Positions 18,172 through 27,884 of a DNA stretch of 64,000 bases are shown in pieces. Within the stretch, counting starts at the first letter, position 1; the number at the start of each line of letters is the position of its first letter. The notes beneath the pieces are model-generated. The model saw nothing but the letters and a program-made list of their open reading frames with translations. It made no database searches and was not told the origin of the DNA. The stretch is from Diaphorobacter aerolatus (GTDB lineage Bacteria > Pseudomonadota > Gammaproteobacteria > Burkholderiales > Burkholderiaceae_C): positions 2,046,001-2,110,000 of the forward strand of contig NZ_CP060783.1 of the NCBI RefSeq assembly GCF_014489535.1, read 5' to 3'. The translations under genes were made by a program, and so were the position numbers.

Positions 18172-19335
18172 TCAATACGACTTGGGAAGGCCCAGCACCT
18201 TCTCCGCAATGAAGTTCATGATCAGTTGCGGGCTGACGGGCGCAAGGCGCGGAATCCAGGATTCGCGCATGTAGCGCTCGACGTGGTATTCCTTGGCGTA
18301 ACCCATGCCGCCGTGGGTGAAAATCGCCGTCTCGCAGGCCTTCGCGCAGGCCTCGGCACCAAGGTATTTGGCGGCATTGGCCTCGGCGCCGCACGGCAGA
18401 TGACGGTCGTACAGGAAGGCCGCTTTCTGCACCATGAGATGCGCCGATTCGAGCTGCATCCACGATTGCGCGAGCGGATGCTGAATGCCCTGATTCTGGC
18501 CAATGGGCCGGTCGAAAACCACGCGCTCATTGGCATAGCGCGTCGCCTTGGCGAGCGCCGCGCGGCCCAGGCCCACGGCTTCGGCGGCGATCAGGATGCG
18601 CTCGGGATTGAGGCCGTGCAGGATGTACGAGAAGCCCTTGTTTTCCTCGCCGATGCGGTCCTCGACCGGAATGCGCAGGCCATCGATGAACACCTGATTG
18701 GAGTCCACGCATTTGCGCCCGAGCTTGTCGATCTCGCGAATCTCCATGGTGCTGCGATCCACGTCGGTATAGAACAGGCTCAGCCCCTCGGTCCCCTTGC
18801 ACTCCTCGACCGGCTTGGTGCGCGCGAGCAGCAGAATCTTGTTGGCGACCTGCGCCGTGGAAATCCACACCTTCTGTCCATGCACGACGTAGTGATCGCC
18901 CTTGCGTTCGGCGCGCGTCTTGAGCTTCAGCGTGTTGAGTCCGGCGTTCGGCTCCGTCACGCCGAAGCAGGCCTTGTCGCGCCCGGCGATCAGCGGCGGC
19001 AGCCAGCGCCGCTTCTGCTCATCGGTGCCGAACACCACCACCGGATGCAGGCCAAAGATGTTCATGTGTACCGCCGACGCTCCCGACAGACCGGCTCCGG
19101 TCGCGGCGATGGTGTGCATCATCAATGCCGCCTCGCTGATGCCAAGACCCGCGCCACCGAACTCTTCGGGCATGGCGATGCCCAGCCAGCCCGCGTCGGC
19201 GAGCGCTTGGTGGAAATCGTCGGGAAAGCCGCCTTCGCGGTCCTTTCGCAGCCAGTAGTCGTCGTCAAACGGGGCGCAGACGCGCTCGATGGCGTCGCGG
19301 ATCTGTTCCTGTTGCTCGTTCAGGAGGAAGTCCAT
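18172..19335 (-). CDS. Acyl-CoA dehydrogenase family protein
   Basis: This is an FAD-dependent acyl-CoA dehydrogenase, 387 aa, which oxidises the alpha-beta bond of an acyl-CoA and passes electrons to ETF. Landmarks are GIAMPEEFGGAGLG, the FAD/substrate loop CFGVTEPNAGLNT, KVWISTAQVA, and the C-terminal TGGMGY-like segment THGGMGYAKEYHVERYMRE. The start MDFLLNEQQEQIR is the normal family N-terminus. It is fourth in the Bug/CoA-transferase/cupin/dehydrogenase operon, so the substrate is probably the CoA ester made by the adjacent CoA-transferase. The exact acyl chain is unknown. Confidence 0.92.
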   Translation of the reverse strand: MDFLLNEQQEQIRDAIERVCAPFDDDYWLRKDREGGFPDDFHQALADAGWLGIAMPEEFGGAGLGISEAALMMHTIAATGAGLSGASAVHMNIFGLHPVVVFGTDEQKRRWLPPLIAGRDKACFGVTEPNAGLNTLKLKTRAERKGDHYVVHGQKVWISTAQVANKILLLARTKPVEECKGTEGLSLFYTDVDRSTMEIREIDKLGRKCVDSNQVFIDGLRIPVEDRIGEENKGFSYILHGLNPERILIAAEAVGLGRAALAKATRYANERVVFDRPIGQNQGIQHPLAQSWMQLESAHLMVQKAAFLYDRHLPCGAEANAAKYLGAEACAKACETAIFTHGGMGYAKEYHVERYMRESWIPRLAPVSPQLIMNFIAEKVLGLPKSY

Positions 19336-19384
19336 GGCTGTCTCTCTTTGCTGCGGTTGCTGTCTCGGTCGATCGGTTTCTTCG

Positions 19385-19774
19385 TCACTCGGGTCGCCGA
19401 ACGCGTGCCGGGTTTTCGCCGTAGGGCGGGCTGTAGATGACCAGTAGCCGAACCGGCGTGTCGCTGGTCACGCGAAAAATGTGCATGCTGTCTTCGGGGA
19501 AGAAACAGGTGTCGCCGGGCTGCATGGTGAAGGTCTCGCCCTCCACCTGCACCTCGGCCGTGCCCTCCAGCAGATAGCAGGCCTGCTCCATGCCGGGATG
19601 CGCATGCGGCAGCGCGCCGCCGCCCTTCTCGAGCGTGCCGAGCAGCAGCTCCATGTGTCTCGCGCCGACGTTGGCGGCGCTGACCAGACGGCGGTTGACC
19701 GTGCCGTGATGGTTGGCGGGGCTGTAGCCTTCGACGTCCTGTTCGCGGATCAGATATTTGCTGGTGCTTGTCAT
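19385..19774 (-). CDS. Cupin domain-containing protein
   Basis: This is a 129-aa single-domain cupin. Metal-binding cupin motif 1 reads HAHPGMEQACYLLEG and motif 2 reads PGDTCFFPEDSMHIFRV, so a Zn/Fe/Mn site made of His and Glu residues is likely. It could be a small dioxygenase or isomerase, or a ligand sensor. Its ATG overlaps the stop of the upstream CoA-transferase gene (ATGA at 19771-19774), so translation is coupled and the protein probably acts in the same pathway. No substrate can be deduced. Confidence 0.88.
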   Translation of the reverse strand: MTSTSKYLIREQDVEGYSPANHHGTVNRRLVSAANVGARHMELLLGTLEKGGGALPHAHPGMEQACYLLEGTAEVQVEGETFTMQPGDTCFFPEDSMHIFRVTSDTPVRLLVIYSPPYGENPARVRRPE

Positions 19775-21024
19775 GAGGCTTCCTTGGCGTCTGGTTGTGG
19801 CTGCTGGGCCTGCATGCAGGCCTTGCTGCCGAGCATGGCATCGAGCATCGCGTCATCGATGCCAATCGAGCGCAGCACGGATTCCGTGTGTTCGCCCAAT
19901 TGCGGCGCGTGCGCCACGCTGCTTGAAGGCGGCGTGGCGCTCCATTGCGTGGGATTGCCGGTGGTGCGCAGTGGCCCTTCCGTGGGATGCTGCACCGCGC
20001 GCACAAAGCCCGTGGCCTGCAGATGCGGATCGCTGAGCAGGTCTTCGGGCGAGGACATCGGCATATTGGGGATGTCGGCCGCGTCCAGCAGCACGCGCCA
20101 TTCGGCGCTGGTGCGCTCGCGCATCAACCGGGCGACCTCGGCGTAGACGGCGTCGATGTTCGCCGCACGTTGCGTGTGCGTGGCGAACATCGCGTCCTGC
20201 ATGCGCTCGCTCTGGCCGATGGCGGCAAAGAAGTTGTGCCAGTGCTTGTCGTTGTAGATCAGCACGCAGAGATGGCCATCGCGGGTGCGATACGGCTTGC
20301 GGTGCGCCGTGAGCAGGCGGCTATAGCCCGGCCCGCCGAGCTGCGGCTCGAAGCTCAACCCCGCCATGTGGTCGCCGAGGATGAATTGCGTCATCGCCTC
20401 GAACATCGGCACGACGACGGATTGCCCACGGCCCGACTTCTCGCGCGCATAGAGCGCCGCCGTGACCGCATACACCGCATGCAGGCCGGTCACGCGGTCG
20501 GCCAGCGTCATAGGCATGTAGGCAGGCTCGCCGCCGCTGTACTGCTGAGACAGCCATGGCACGCCGGTCGCGCCCTGGATCAGGTCGTCGTACGCGGGCT
20601 TGGCCGCGTAGGGCCCGTGCTGGTCGAAACCACAGCAACTGACGAGGATGAGCCGCGGATTGCGCGCCGCAAGCAGTTCGTAGCTCAGGCCGAGACGCTC
20701 CATGGCCTGAGGCCGCACATTGCTGATGAGCACGTCGGTGTCGTCGACCAGCGCCAGCAGCGCCTCGCGCGCAGACTCCTGCTTGAGATCGAGCACGATG
20801 GAGCGCTTGCCCTGGTTGGCCTGCAGAAAGATATGGCCCATGCCGGGATTGCGCATCGGCCCCACATGACGCATATTGTCGCCCTGCGGGGACTCGACCT
20901 TGATCACATCCGCGCCGAGCGCGGCCATGATCTGCGTGGCGAACGGCCCGAGGATCACCGAGGTCATGTCGAGAATCTTCACCCCGGCGAGCGGCCCCTG
21001 CGCCTGTCCTGCATGCTTGCTCAT
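19771..21024 (-). CDS. CaiB/BaiF family CoA-transferase
   Basis: This is a class III CoA-transferase, about 417 aa, which moves CoA between carboxylic acids. The N-terminal signature GPLAGVKILDMTSVILGPFA is followed by GADVIKVESPQGDNMRHVGP and NQGKRSIVLDLK. The expected catalytic Asp is in the conserved mid-region, TGLHAVYAVTAALYAREKSGRGQ follows, and the C-terminal half carries the second family block. The start MSKHAGQAQGPL is chosen for its strong GAGGTGA ribosome site; an ATG 36 bp upstream overlaps the repaired Bug stop and is an alternative. Together with the Bug gene and acyl-CoA dehydrogenase it suggests uptake, CoA activation and oxidation of an organic acid. Confidence 0.92.
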   Translation of the reverse strand: MSKHAGQAQGPLAGVKILDMTSVILGPFATQIMAALGADVIKVESPQGDNMRHVGPMRNPGMGHIFLQANQGKRSIVLDLKQESAREALLALVDDTDVLISNVRPQAMERLGLSYELLAARNPRLILVSCCGFDQHGPYAAKPAYDDLIQGATGVPWLSQQYSGGEPAYMPMTLADRVTGLHAVYAVTAALYAREKSGRGQSVVVPMFEAMTQFILGDHMAGLSFEPQLGGPGYSRLLTAHRKPYRTRDGHLCVLIYNDKHWHNFFAAIGQSERMQDAMFATHTQRAANIDAVYAEVARLMRERTSAEWRVLLDAADIPNMPMSSPEDLLSDPHLQATGFVRAVQHPTEGPLRTTGNPTQWSATPPSSSVAHAPQLGEHTESVLRSIGIDDAMLDAMLGSKACMQAQQPQPDAKEAS

Positions 21025-21056
21025 GTCGCTCACCTCAGAGGTTCTCGTTGGTTCGT

Positions 21057-22039
21057 TCATTCCTGCACGATGCCGGCCTGCTTGATCAGCTTGCCCAGTA
21101 GGCGAGTTGCTCGTTCACATAAGTGGCGAACTCGGCAGGCGTCCTGGTCGGCCAGACTTCAAAGCCCACGCCCGCCAGTTGTTCGCGCACGGCCTTGTCC
21201 TCAAGGATCACCTGCAGCTCGGAATTGATGCGCTCGACGACCTCCCTGGGCGTGTTGGCGGGCGCGAAGATGCCGTTCCACGAGGTCAGGTCAAAGCCCG
21301 GAATCGTCTTGCCGATCGGCGGCACGTTGGGCAGCAGGTTCGAGCCCTTGGCCGCGGTCACGCCGAGCGCGCGCACGCGTTCGCCCTTGAGCATGCTCCA
21401 GCTCGACCCCAGATCGGCGACGTAGACCTGAATCTGGTCGCCCATCAGATCGGTGAGTGCCTGCGGACTGGACTTGTAGGGCACCTTGGTGATGTCGAGC
21501 TTGGCGTTGTATTTGATCGTCTCGGCCGCCACTTCCGACGTGCTGTTCGGCGTGCCATACGAGAGCTTGTCGGGATGGGCCTTGGCGTAGTCGATCAGCT
21601 CCTGCACGTTCTTCACCGGCAGCTTGGGGTTGACCACCAGCGCGAACGGCAGCTCGCCTACACGCGTGATCGGCGTGAAGTCCTTCACCGGGTCGTACTT
21701 GAGGCTCTTGAACAGCCACGGGTTGGCCGAATGCGAGGTGTTCGTGGTCATGAACAGCGTGTAGCCATCGGGCTTGGCCTTGGCCGCAAACTGCGCACCG
21801 ATCTGTGCGCTAGCGCCCGCACGGTTGTCCACGATGACCGATTGCTTGAGGCGCTCGCCGAGCTTGAGCGCCACCACACGCGCCACGGCGTCGGTGCCGC
21901 TGCCCGCGGCAAAGGGCACGACCAGCGTGATCGGCCCGGCGGTGGGAAAGGCGGTCTGGGCCTGCGCCCAGGGCAGGCTCGCGGCGAGAGCGGCCACGGT
22001 GGCCGCCTTCAAAAAGGTGGAACGCTTGATGATGAACAT
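21057..22039 (-). CDS. Bug-family substrate-binding protein heading the CoA-transferase operon (one frameshift near the 3' end)
   Basis: This is a periplasmic Bug/TctC-type binding protein, about 327 aa when repaired. The signal peptide MFIIKRSTFLKAATVAALAASLPWAQA precedes the mature signature ITLVVPFAAGSGTDAVAR, with KPDGYTLFMTT near residue 90. As sequenced the frame stops at LAYWAS. Adding one base at CCC 21094-21096 restores KLIKQAGIVQE and a TGA at 21057-21059, a normal Bug C-terminus that overlaps the upstream alternative ATG of the CoA-transferase. It is first in the leftward operon and probably delivers the carboxylate that the operon catabolises. Confidence 0.9.
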
Positions 22040-22163
22040 GCTGGTGTCTCCTTGTATCCAACGCCGTGGGATGTGTTGTTCGGCGATGGATCCATGGTGC
22101 GCAGTTCAAGTATTCGCGTCCAATTCCTTTTGGCTGGCCAACGATTCGTTTTGCGGATGCTTA

Positions 22164-23645
22164 CTACTGAAACGCCACTTCCGCGAAGCTGCGCAGCTTG
22201 CGGCTGTGCAGGCGCTGGGTGCCGCCTTCGCGCAGGATGTCGATTGCGCGCATGCCGATGCGCAGATGCTGATCGACCCGCTCACGGTAGAAATGATTGG
22301 CCATGCCGGGTAGCTTGATCTCCCCATGCAGCGGCTTGTCGGATACGCACAGCAGGGTTCCGTAGGGCACGCGAAAGCGAAAGCCGTTGGCGGCGATGGT
22401 CGCGCTTTCCATGTCGAGCGCGACCGCGCGGCTCTGGCTGAAGCGCCGCTGCGGCATGTTGTCGGGCAGCAGCTCCCAGTTGCGGTTGTCGGTGCTCGCG
22501 ACCGTGCCGGTGCGCATGATGCGCTTGAGCTGGTCCTCGGGCACCTGAGCCACGTCGGCCACGGCCTGCTGCAGCGCAAGCTGGATTTCGGCGAGCGCCG
22601 GAATCGGCACCCACAGCGGCAGATCCTCGTCGAGCACGTGGTCCTCGCGCACATAGGCATGCGCGAGCACGTAATCGCCCAACTGCTGGCTGTTGCGCAG
22701 CCCCGCGCAGTGGCCGAGCATCATCCACGCGTGGGGCCTCAGCACGGCGATGTGGTCGGTGATGGTCTTGGCGTTCGCGGGACCGACGCCGATGTTGACC
22801 ATCGTGATTCCGCTGCCGTCCGCGCGCACGAGGTGGTAGGCGGGCATCTGCGGCAGACGCGGCGGTGCCACGCCGAGTTCGTCACCGGGCTTCGCGTGCA
22901 GGCCCTTGCGTCGCTTGACCACGTTGCCGGGCTCGATGAACGCGATGTATTCGCTGTCCTCCCTGGCCATCTCCGAGTGACCGAGACGCAGGAACTCGTC
23001 GATGTAGAACTGGTAATTGGTGAACAGCACGAAGTTCTGGAACCACTCGGGCTGTGTGCCGGTGTAGTGGCGCAGGCGGTGCAGCGAATAGTCCACGCGC
23101 GGCGCGGTGAACAACGACAGCGGCTGCGCTTCACCGGGCCGGGGCTCCCAGGTGCCGTTGGCGATGCCGTCATCCATCGACGAGAGATCGGGCAGGTCGA
23201 ACACGTCGCGCATCAGCGTGCGACGTTCCTGGGTGAGCGAGCCTTCGATGTGATCGTTCTCGGCGAACGAAAAATGGATCGGGATCGGCTGTGTGCTCAC
23301 GCCGACCTCAAGCTCCACGTCATGGCTCGCGCGCAACAGGCGGAACTGCTCAAGGTAGTAGTTGGCGAACAGATCGGGACGCGTCAACGTGGTTTCATAT
23401 CGCCCAGGCCCTTCGACAAAGCCGTAGGCAAACGCCGAGGGCTTGCGCGAGACCGTCGAGGTCTGCATGCGCACGAACGGGTAGTAAGCGCGCACATGCT
23501 CCGTCGGCGTCTCCCCGGCCACGAAGCGCTGCATCGCATCGCGCAGGAGATTGATCTGCTGTTGATAAATGCGTTGCACCTGCGCCAGCGCATCGGCCGG
23601 GTCGGTATGCAGCGTCGGTTCTGTGATCAATGGAATGGATGACAT
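22164..23645 (-). CDS. amn: AMP nucleosidase
   Basis: This is a 493-aa AMP nucleosidase, which hydrolyses AMP to adenine and ribose 5-phosphate and so tunes adenylate pools. The N-terminal Amn regulatory domain (YYPFVRMQTSTVSRKPSAFAYG) is followed by the phosphorylase-superfamily catalytic domain with NIGVGPANAKTITDHIAVLRPHAWMMLGHCAGLRNSQ and ALDMESATIAANGFRFRVPYGTLLCVSDKPLHGEIKLPG. The length matches E. coli Amn (484 aa). The start is MSSIPLITEPTL, in a 117-bp gap divergent from the CDF transporter. It is not obviously linked to its neighbours. Confidence 0.95.
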   Translation of the reverse strand: MSSIPLITEPTLHTDPADALAQVQRIYQQQINLLRDAMQRFVAGETPTEHVRAYYPFVRMQTSTVSRKPSAFAYGFVEGPGRYETTLTRPDLFANYYLEQFRLLRASHDVELEVGVSTQPIPIHFSFAENDHIEGSLTQERRTLMRDVFDLPDLSSMDDGIANGTWEPRPGEAQPLSLFTAPRVDYSLHRLRHYTGTQPEWFQNFVLFTNYQFYIDEFLRLGHSEMAREDSEYIAFIEPGNVVKRRKGLHAKPGDELGVAPPRLPQMPAYHLVRADGSGITMVNIGVGPANAKTITDHIAVLRPHAWMMLGHCAGLRNSQQLGDYVLAHAYVREDHVLDEDLPLWVPIPALAEIQLALQQAVADVAQVPEDQLKRIMRTGTVASTDNRNWELLPDNMPQRRFSQSRAVALDMESATIAANGFRFRVPYGTLLCVSDKPLHGEIKLPGMANHFYRERVDQHLRIGMRAIDILREGGTQRLHSRKLRSFAEVAFQ

Positions 23646-23762
23646 GGGCCTATTGTCCACAGCTTGGTGACATTTGCCTGGAGCAGTTGCCAAAGACATG
23701 CACGCAGCGGTCTCGTCAGCCACCGCGCGCGCGTGGCGATGCGCGTGGCGATAATGGCGGGC

Positions 23763-24743
23763 ATGCGCCGCACACACGACCTCAGCCCCACGCCGCTCGC
23801 CACGGTTCCTGCATGGATGACGCCAGCCACGCTGCTGCGTGTTTCCGTCGCCGTGGCGGTGCTCACCATCGTGCTGAAGACGCTTGCGTGGTGGGTGACG
23901 GGCTCGGTCGGCATGCTGTCCGATGCGCTTGAATCCTTCGTCAATCTCGCGGGTGCCGTGTTCGCCCTCGCGATGGTGACGATTGCGCGTCGGCCAGCGG
24001 ACGAAGACCATCCCTACGGTCACCACAAGGCCGAGTTCTTTTCGTCGGGTTTCGAAGGCATCTTGATCATCGGCGCGGCCATTGCAATCGTCTGGGCCGC
24101 CGTCTCGCGCCTGCTGACGCCGCAGCCCGTGGAGCAGGTCGGCTGGGGATCGGCGCTGCTGATCCTGAGCAGCGCCTGCAACGGCGTGCTCGCGTGGTAC
24201 ATGCTGCGCGCGGCGCGGGTGCACCACTCCAAGGCGCTCGAAGGCGACGCGCGGCATTTGTTCACCGATGTGTGGACGTCGGCGGGTGTGTTGATCGGGC
24301 TCGTCGCCGCAATGCTGACGGGCTGGCACTGGATCGATCCGCTGGTCGCGATCCTGGTGGCGCTCAACATCCTGCGGGAAGGCGGCTCGATGCTCTGGGA
24401 GTCTTCGCAGGGCCTGATGGACGAGGCCCTGCCGCACGACCAACTGCAAAGCCTCGAACAGGTGCTCGCGCAGCACAGCGTTGCCAGCGATGGCGCGGTG
24501 CGTTTCGACAGCCTGATCTCCCGCCGCGCGGGCAGCCGCAACTTTCTGGATGTCCACATGCACGTGCCCGCCGAATGGACGCTGGGCCGCGCCGCGAGAC
24601 TGCGCACCGATGTGGAAACGGCGCTGATGCAGGCCGTTCCGAATCTGCGCGCGATCATTGAAATCCTGCCGCTCGGGCAAGACACGGTGTTCGAGACCGT
24701 GGCATCGCAGGCCGCAGCGGGCGAAGCACCACAAGGACAGTGA
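23763..24743 (+). CDS. Cation diffusion facilitator (CDF) family transporter
   Basis: This is an inner-membrane divalent-metal/proton antiporter of the CDF family, about 326 aa, with six hydrophobic segments and a cytosolic C-terminal domain. The metal-site residues sit in helix II ([14 protein letters not shown]) and helix V ([15 protein letters not shown]), both in the D/H-x3-D layout typical of Zn/Fe CDFs. The loop [17 protein letters not shown] is the family signature. The start is uncertain: the ATG of MRRTHDLSP is chosen, but one three codons upstream or [10 protein letters not shown] (23817) is possible. The dtd start lies 1 bp after the stop. Confidence 0.9.
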   Translation: MRRTHDLSPTPLATVPAWMTPATLLRVSVAVAVLTIVLKTLAWWVTGSVGMLSDALESFVNLAGAVFALAMVTIARRPADEDHPYGHHKAEFFSSGFEGILIIGAAIAIVWAAVSRLLTPQPVEQVGWGSALLILSSACNGVLAWYMLRAARVHHSKALEGDARHLFTDVWTSAGVLIGLVAAMLTGWHWIDPLVAILVALNILREGGSMLWESSQGLMDEALPHDQLQSLEQVLAQHSVASDGAVRFDSLISRRAGSRNFLDVHMHVPAEWTLGRAARLRTDVETALMQAVPNLRAIIEILPLGQDTVFETVASQAAAGEAPQGQ

Positions 24744-24744
24744 A

Positions 24745-25191
24745 TTGATCACCGTATTGCAACGTGTGCGCGAGGCGCGCGTGGAAGTGGCTGATGAAGT
24801 CGTTGGCCAGATCGGCCAGGGCCTGCTGGTGCTGCTGTGCGCCGAGCAGGGCGACAACGACAGGCTCGCCGACAGGTTGCTCGCGAAGATTCTGAAACTG
24901 CGCATCTTCAGCGATGAAGCCGGCAAGATGAACCGCAGCGTGCAGGACGTCGGCGGCGGTCTGTTGGTGGTGAGCCAGTTCACGCTGGCCGCCGATACCC
25001 GTGGTGGCAACCGGCCCAGCTTCACGGCCGCCGCAGCGCCCGACGAGGGCCGTCGCCTCTACGAATATTTCGTCGCCGAGGCACGCGCCGCGCATCCACT
25101 CGTGGAGACCGGCCGATTTGCGGCGGACATGCAGGTGCATCTCGTCAACGACGGGCCGGTCACGATTCCCATGACGATGCGCGAAGGCTGA
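24745..25191 (+). CDS. dtd: D-aminoacyl-tRNA deacylase
   Basis: This is a 148-aa Dtd, which removes D-amino acids (and glycine mischarged on tRNA-Ala) from tRNA. The two active-site motifs are present: SQFTLAADT and the Gly-cis-Pro motif NDGPVTIPM. The start is taken as TTG (giving [14 protein letters not shown]), because the family N-terminus begins exactly there, the upstream residues are out-of-phase CDF sequence, and AAGGA sits about 9 nt before it. It is translationally coupled to the CDF gene. Confidence 0.93.
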   Translation: MITVLQRVREARVEVADEVVGQIGQGLLVLLCAEQGDNDRLADRLLAKILKLRIFSDEAGKMNRSVQDVGGGLLVVSQFTLAADTRGGNRPSFTAAAAPDEGRRLYEYFVAEARAAHPLVETGRFAADMQVHLVNDGPVTIPMTMREG

Positions 25192-25199
25192 CCGCGCAT

Positions 25200-26787
25200 T
25201 CAGCGCGCCGCGCGAATCAGATCCACGGCCTTCTCGGCAATCATGATCACCGGCGCGTTGGTGTTGCCGCTCACGATGCGCGGCATGATCGATGCATCCA
25301 CCACGCGCAGCCCCTGAATGCCGTGCACGCGCAATTGCGCATCGACCACATCCATCGGCCCCGAGCCCATGCGGCACGAACCCACCGGGTGGTAGATGGT
25401 GTCCGCGTAGTCGCGTATGTATGCGGCGATCTGCTCGTCGGTCTGCGCGTTCGCGGAATATGCCAGTTCCGTGCCGCCGAGTTGGGTAAGCGCCGGTTGA
25501 GCAAGGATCTGGCGCATGGTCTTCACCGCGCCGATCATCTTCTGCAGATCGTCCGGGTCGGCGAAAAATGCCGGATCGATCTGCGGCGCTGCAAGCGCAT
25601 CGGCACTCGCGAGCGTGATCCGGCCACGGCTTTTGGGCTGCAACAGACAGACGTGACACGAGTAGCCATGGCCCCACACCGTCTTGCGTCCGTGATCGAC
25701 GAGCTTGCCGATGACGAAGTGCAGTTGCAGATCGGGCACGGCTTGCGCGGCGCTGCTCTTGAGAAAGCCGCCGGCCTCCGCGAAGTTGGTCGTCAGCATG
25801 CCGGTTCGCCGTGATTTCCATTCGAAGATTCCGTTCAGCAGACGCATCGCGCCCTTGAGCGAGAGGCCGAAGGAGTCGTTGAGACCCGGGCCATCAACCA
25901 CGGTCACGACGTCGGGATGATCGTGCAGATGTTCGCCGACACCCGAAAGATCGTGCACCACGTCGATACCGAGACGCTGCAAATGCGCGCCGTTGCCAAT
26001 ACCCGAGAGCATCAGCACCTGCGGCGACAGCAGCGCGCCCGCGCTGAGCAGCACCTCGTGCGTGGCGCGTTCCGAATGCAGGGCGCCGCCCTTGAAATAC
26101 TCCACACCCACGGCGCGCCGATCTTCCAGAAGAATCCGCGTGACCTGCGCGCCGGTCACCACCTGCAAATTGGGTCGCGACAGATGCGGCGTGAGATAGG
26201 CCTTGGCGGCGCTGAATCGCTCGCCGTTTCTGTGCGTGACCTGGTAGAGCCCACGCCTTCGAGCGAGGGGCCGTTGAAATCATGGTTGTGCGCATGACCG
26301 GCCTGCACGCCCGCCTGCACGAATGCATGGCTCAGCGGATTCGGACTGCGCAGATCGGCCACGTTGAGCGGCCCGCCCGAGCCGTGCAGCGCGTCGCCGC
26401 CGCGTTCATTGTTCTCGGCGCGGATGAAGTACGGCAGCACGTCGCTCCAGGCCCACCCGGCGTTGCCCTGTTCGGCCCAATGGTCGTAGTCGCTTGCATG
26501 TCCGCGCGTATAGATCATCGCGTTGACCGAGCTTGAACCGCCGAGCGTCTTGCCGCGCGGCTGGTAGCCACGGCGCCCGCCCAGGCCCGGTTGCGGCGTG
26601 GTCGAAAGCTTCCAGTTGTTCGAACTCGTCTTCGCCATCGCCGCGAGTCCGGCGGGCAATGAATCAGCATGCTGCTGTCCGGCCCTCCGGCCTCGATGAG
26701 GCAAACGCGCACTTGCGGGTCTTCGCTCAGGCGTCCTGCAAGCACGCATCCCGCCGATCCACCCCCCACCACGATGTAGTCGAACAT
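25200..26787 (-). CDS. GMC-family FAD oxidoreductase, choline/alcohol dehydrogenase-like (two frameshifts)
   Basis: This is a flavin-dependent alcohol dehydrogenase of the glucose-methanol-choline family, about 529 aa when repaired. The start is [24 protein letters not shown], the FAD-binding beta-alpha-beta motif. [19 protein letters not shown] (GMC signature 1) and [17 protein letters not shown] (signature 2) follow. The C-terminal active-site segment [12 protein letters not shown] carries the catalytic His, and [17 protein letters not shown] completes the FAD fold. The frame breaks near 26653 (restoring [12 protein letters not shown]) and near 26249 (restoring [18 protein letters not shown]), one base each. 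It is divergent from hbd and convergent with dtd. The substrate is unknown. Confidence 0.88.
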
Positions 26788-26861
26788 GTGACACCTGTAT
26801 TCGCTTTCGAGAACGTCGCCGCCAGATTTGCCGATACGATGTATGGCGCGTTGCACCATTA

Positions 26862-26910
26862 GGTGCCTGCTCACCCAACGCACGGGGATCGCGTTAGGTG
26901 AGCAGGCACC
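26862..26910. repeat. Long hairpin in the divergent GMC / hbd promoter region
   Basis: The arms 26862-26881 and 26891-26910 pair over 20 positions with a single mismatch around a nine-base loop (ACGGGGATC). The outermost 14 bp (GGTGCCTGCTCACC / GGTGAGCAGGCACC) are perfect. It ends 47 bp before the hbd ATG and has no T run. An upstream GCACC (26853-26857) can alternatively pair with the start of the left arm. It could be an operator, an mRNA leader structure or a dispersed palindrome. Confidence 0.7.
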
Positions 26911-26957
26911 AAGCAACCCAGACGTATTCCCATTCCTATCCACAAGGCAGACTTTAT

Positions 26958-27806
26958 ATGACGATTTCCACGGTAGGCATCATCGGCGCGGGCACGATGG
27001 GCAACGGTATTGCACAAGCTTGCGCGGTCTCAGGCATCAATGTCGTGATGGTGGACATTTCCGACGCCGCAGTGCAAAAGGGCATCGCCACGGTGACGGG
27101 TAGCCTCGATCGTCTGATCAAGAAGGAAAAGATTGCAGAAGCGGACAAAGCCGCCGCGCTTGCGCGCATCAAGGGTTCTACCAGCTACGACGATCTCAAG
27201 GCAGCGCAGATCGTGATCGAGGCCGCCACCGAGAACTTCGACCTCAAGGTCAAGATCCTCCAGCAGGTCGATGCGCTGCTCGCACCCGACGTGATTCTGG
27301 CGTCGAACACCTCGTCGATCTCGATCACCAAGCTGGCCGCCGTCACCAGCCGCGCCGACCGATTCATCGGCATGCATTTCTTCAACCCCGTGCCGATGAT
27401 GGCGCTGGTGGAAATCATCCGTGGCCTGCAGACCTCCGACGACACGCACGCCGCCGTGAAGACCCTGTCCGAGCGGCTCGGCAAGAGCCCGATCACCGTG
27501 AAGAATGCGCCGGGCTTCGTGGTCAACCGCATTCTGGTGCCGATGATCAACGAAGCCTTCTTCGTGCTCGCAGAAGGCTCCGCCACTGCCGAGGACATCG
27601 ATGCCGGCATGAAGCTCGGCTGCAATCAACCCATCGGCCCGCTGGCGCTGGCCGACATGATCGGCCTCGACGTGTGCCTGGCCGTGATGGACGTGTACCT
27701 CGACGAGTTCGGCGACAGCAAGTACCGCCCCTGCCCGTTGCTCAAGGAAATGGTCGCTGCCGGTCGCCTCGGTCGAAAGACCGGCCAGGGCGTGTACAAG
27801 TACTGA
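26958..27806 (+). CDS. 3-hydroxybutyryl/3-hydroxyacyl-CoA dehydrogenase
   Basis: This is an NAD-dependent L-3-hydroxyacyl-CoA dehydrogenase of the short PaaH/Hbd type, 282 aa. The Rossmann motif [15 protein letters not shown] is at residues 7-21. [12 protein letters not shown] and the catalytic-dyad region [19 protein letters not shown] (His and Glu) follow, then the C-terminal domain [21 protein letters not shown] and TGQGVYKY at the end. The start [12 protein letters not shown] places the dinucleotide fold at the usual position. It is monocistronic behind a long hairpin; it could serve beta-oxidation, phenylacetate degradation or butyrate metabolism. Confidence 0.94.
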   Translation: MTISTVGIIGAGTMGNGIAQACAVSGINVVMVDISDAAVQKGIATVTGSLDRLIKKEKIAEADKAAALARIKGSTSYDDLKAAQIVIEAATENFDLKVKILQQVDALLAPDVILASNTSSISITKLAAVTSRADRFIGMHFFNPVPMMALVEIIRGLQTSDDTHAAVKTLSERLGKSPITVKNAPGFVVNRILVPMINEAFFVLAEGSATAEDIDAGMKLGCNQPIGPLALADMIGLDVCLAVMDVYLDEFGDSKYRPCPLLKEMVAAGRLGRKTGQGVYKY

Positions 27807-27884
27807 TCATTGCAAGAGAAGAGGCGTAGCATCTGCACGAGTTCGCCACCTTTGTGGATGGTCGGCTCTCTGAACCAAAGCAGC

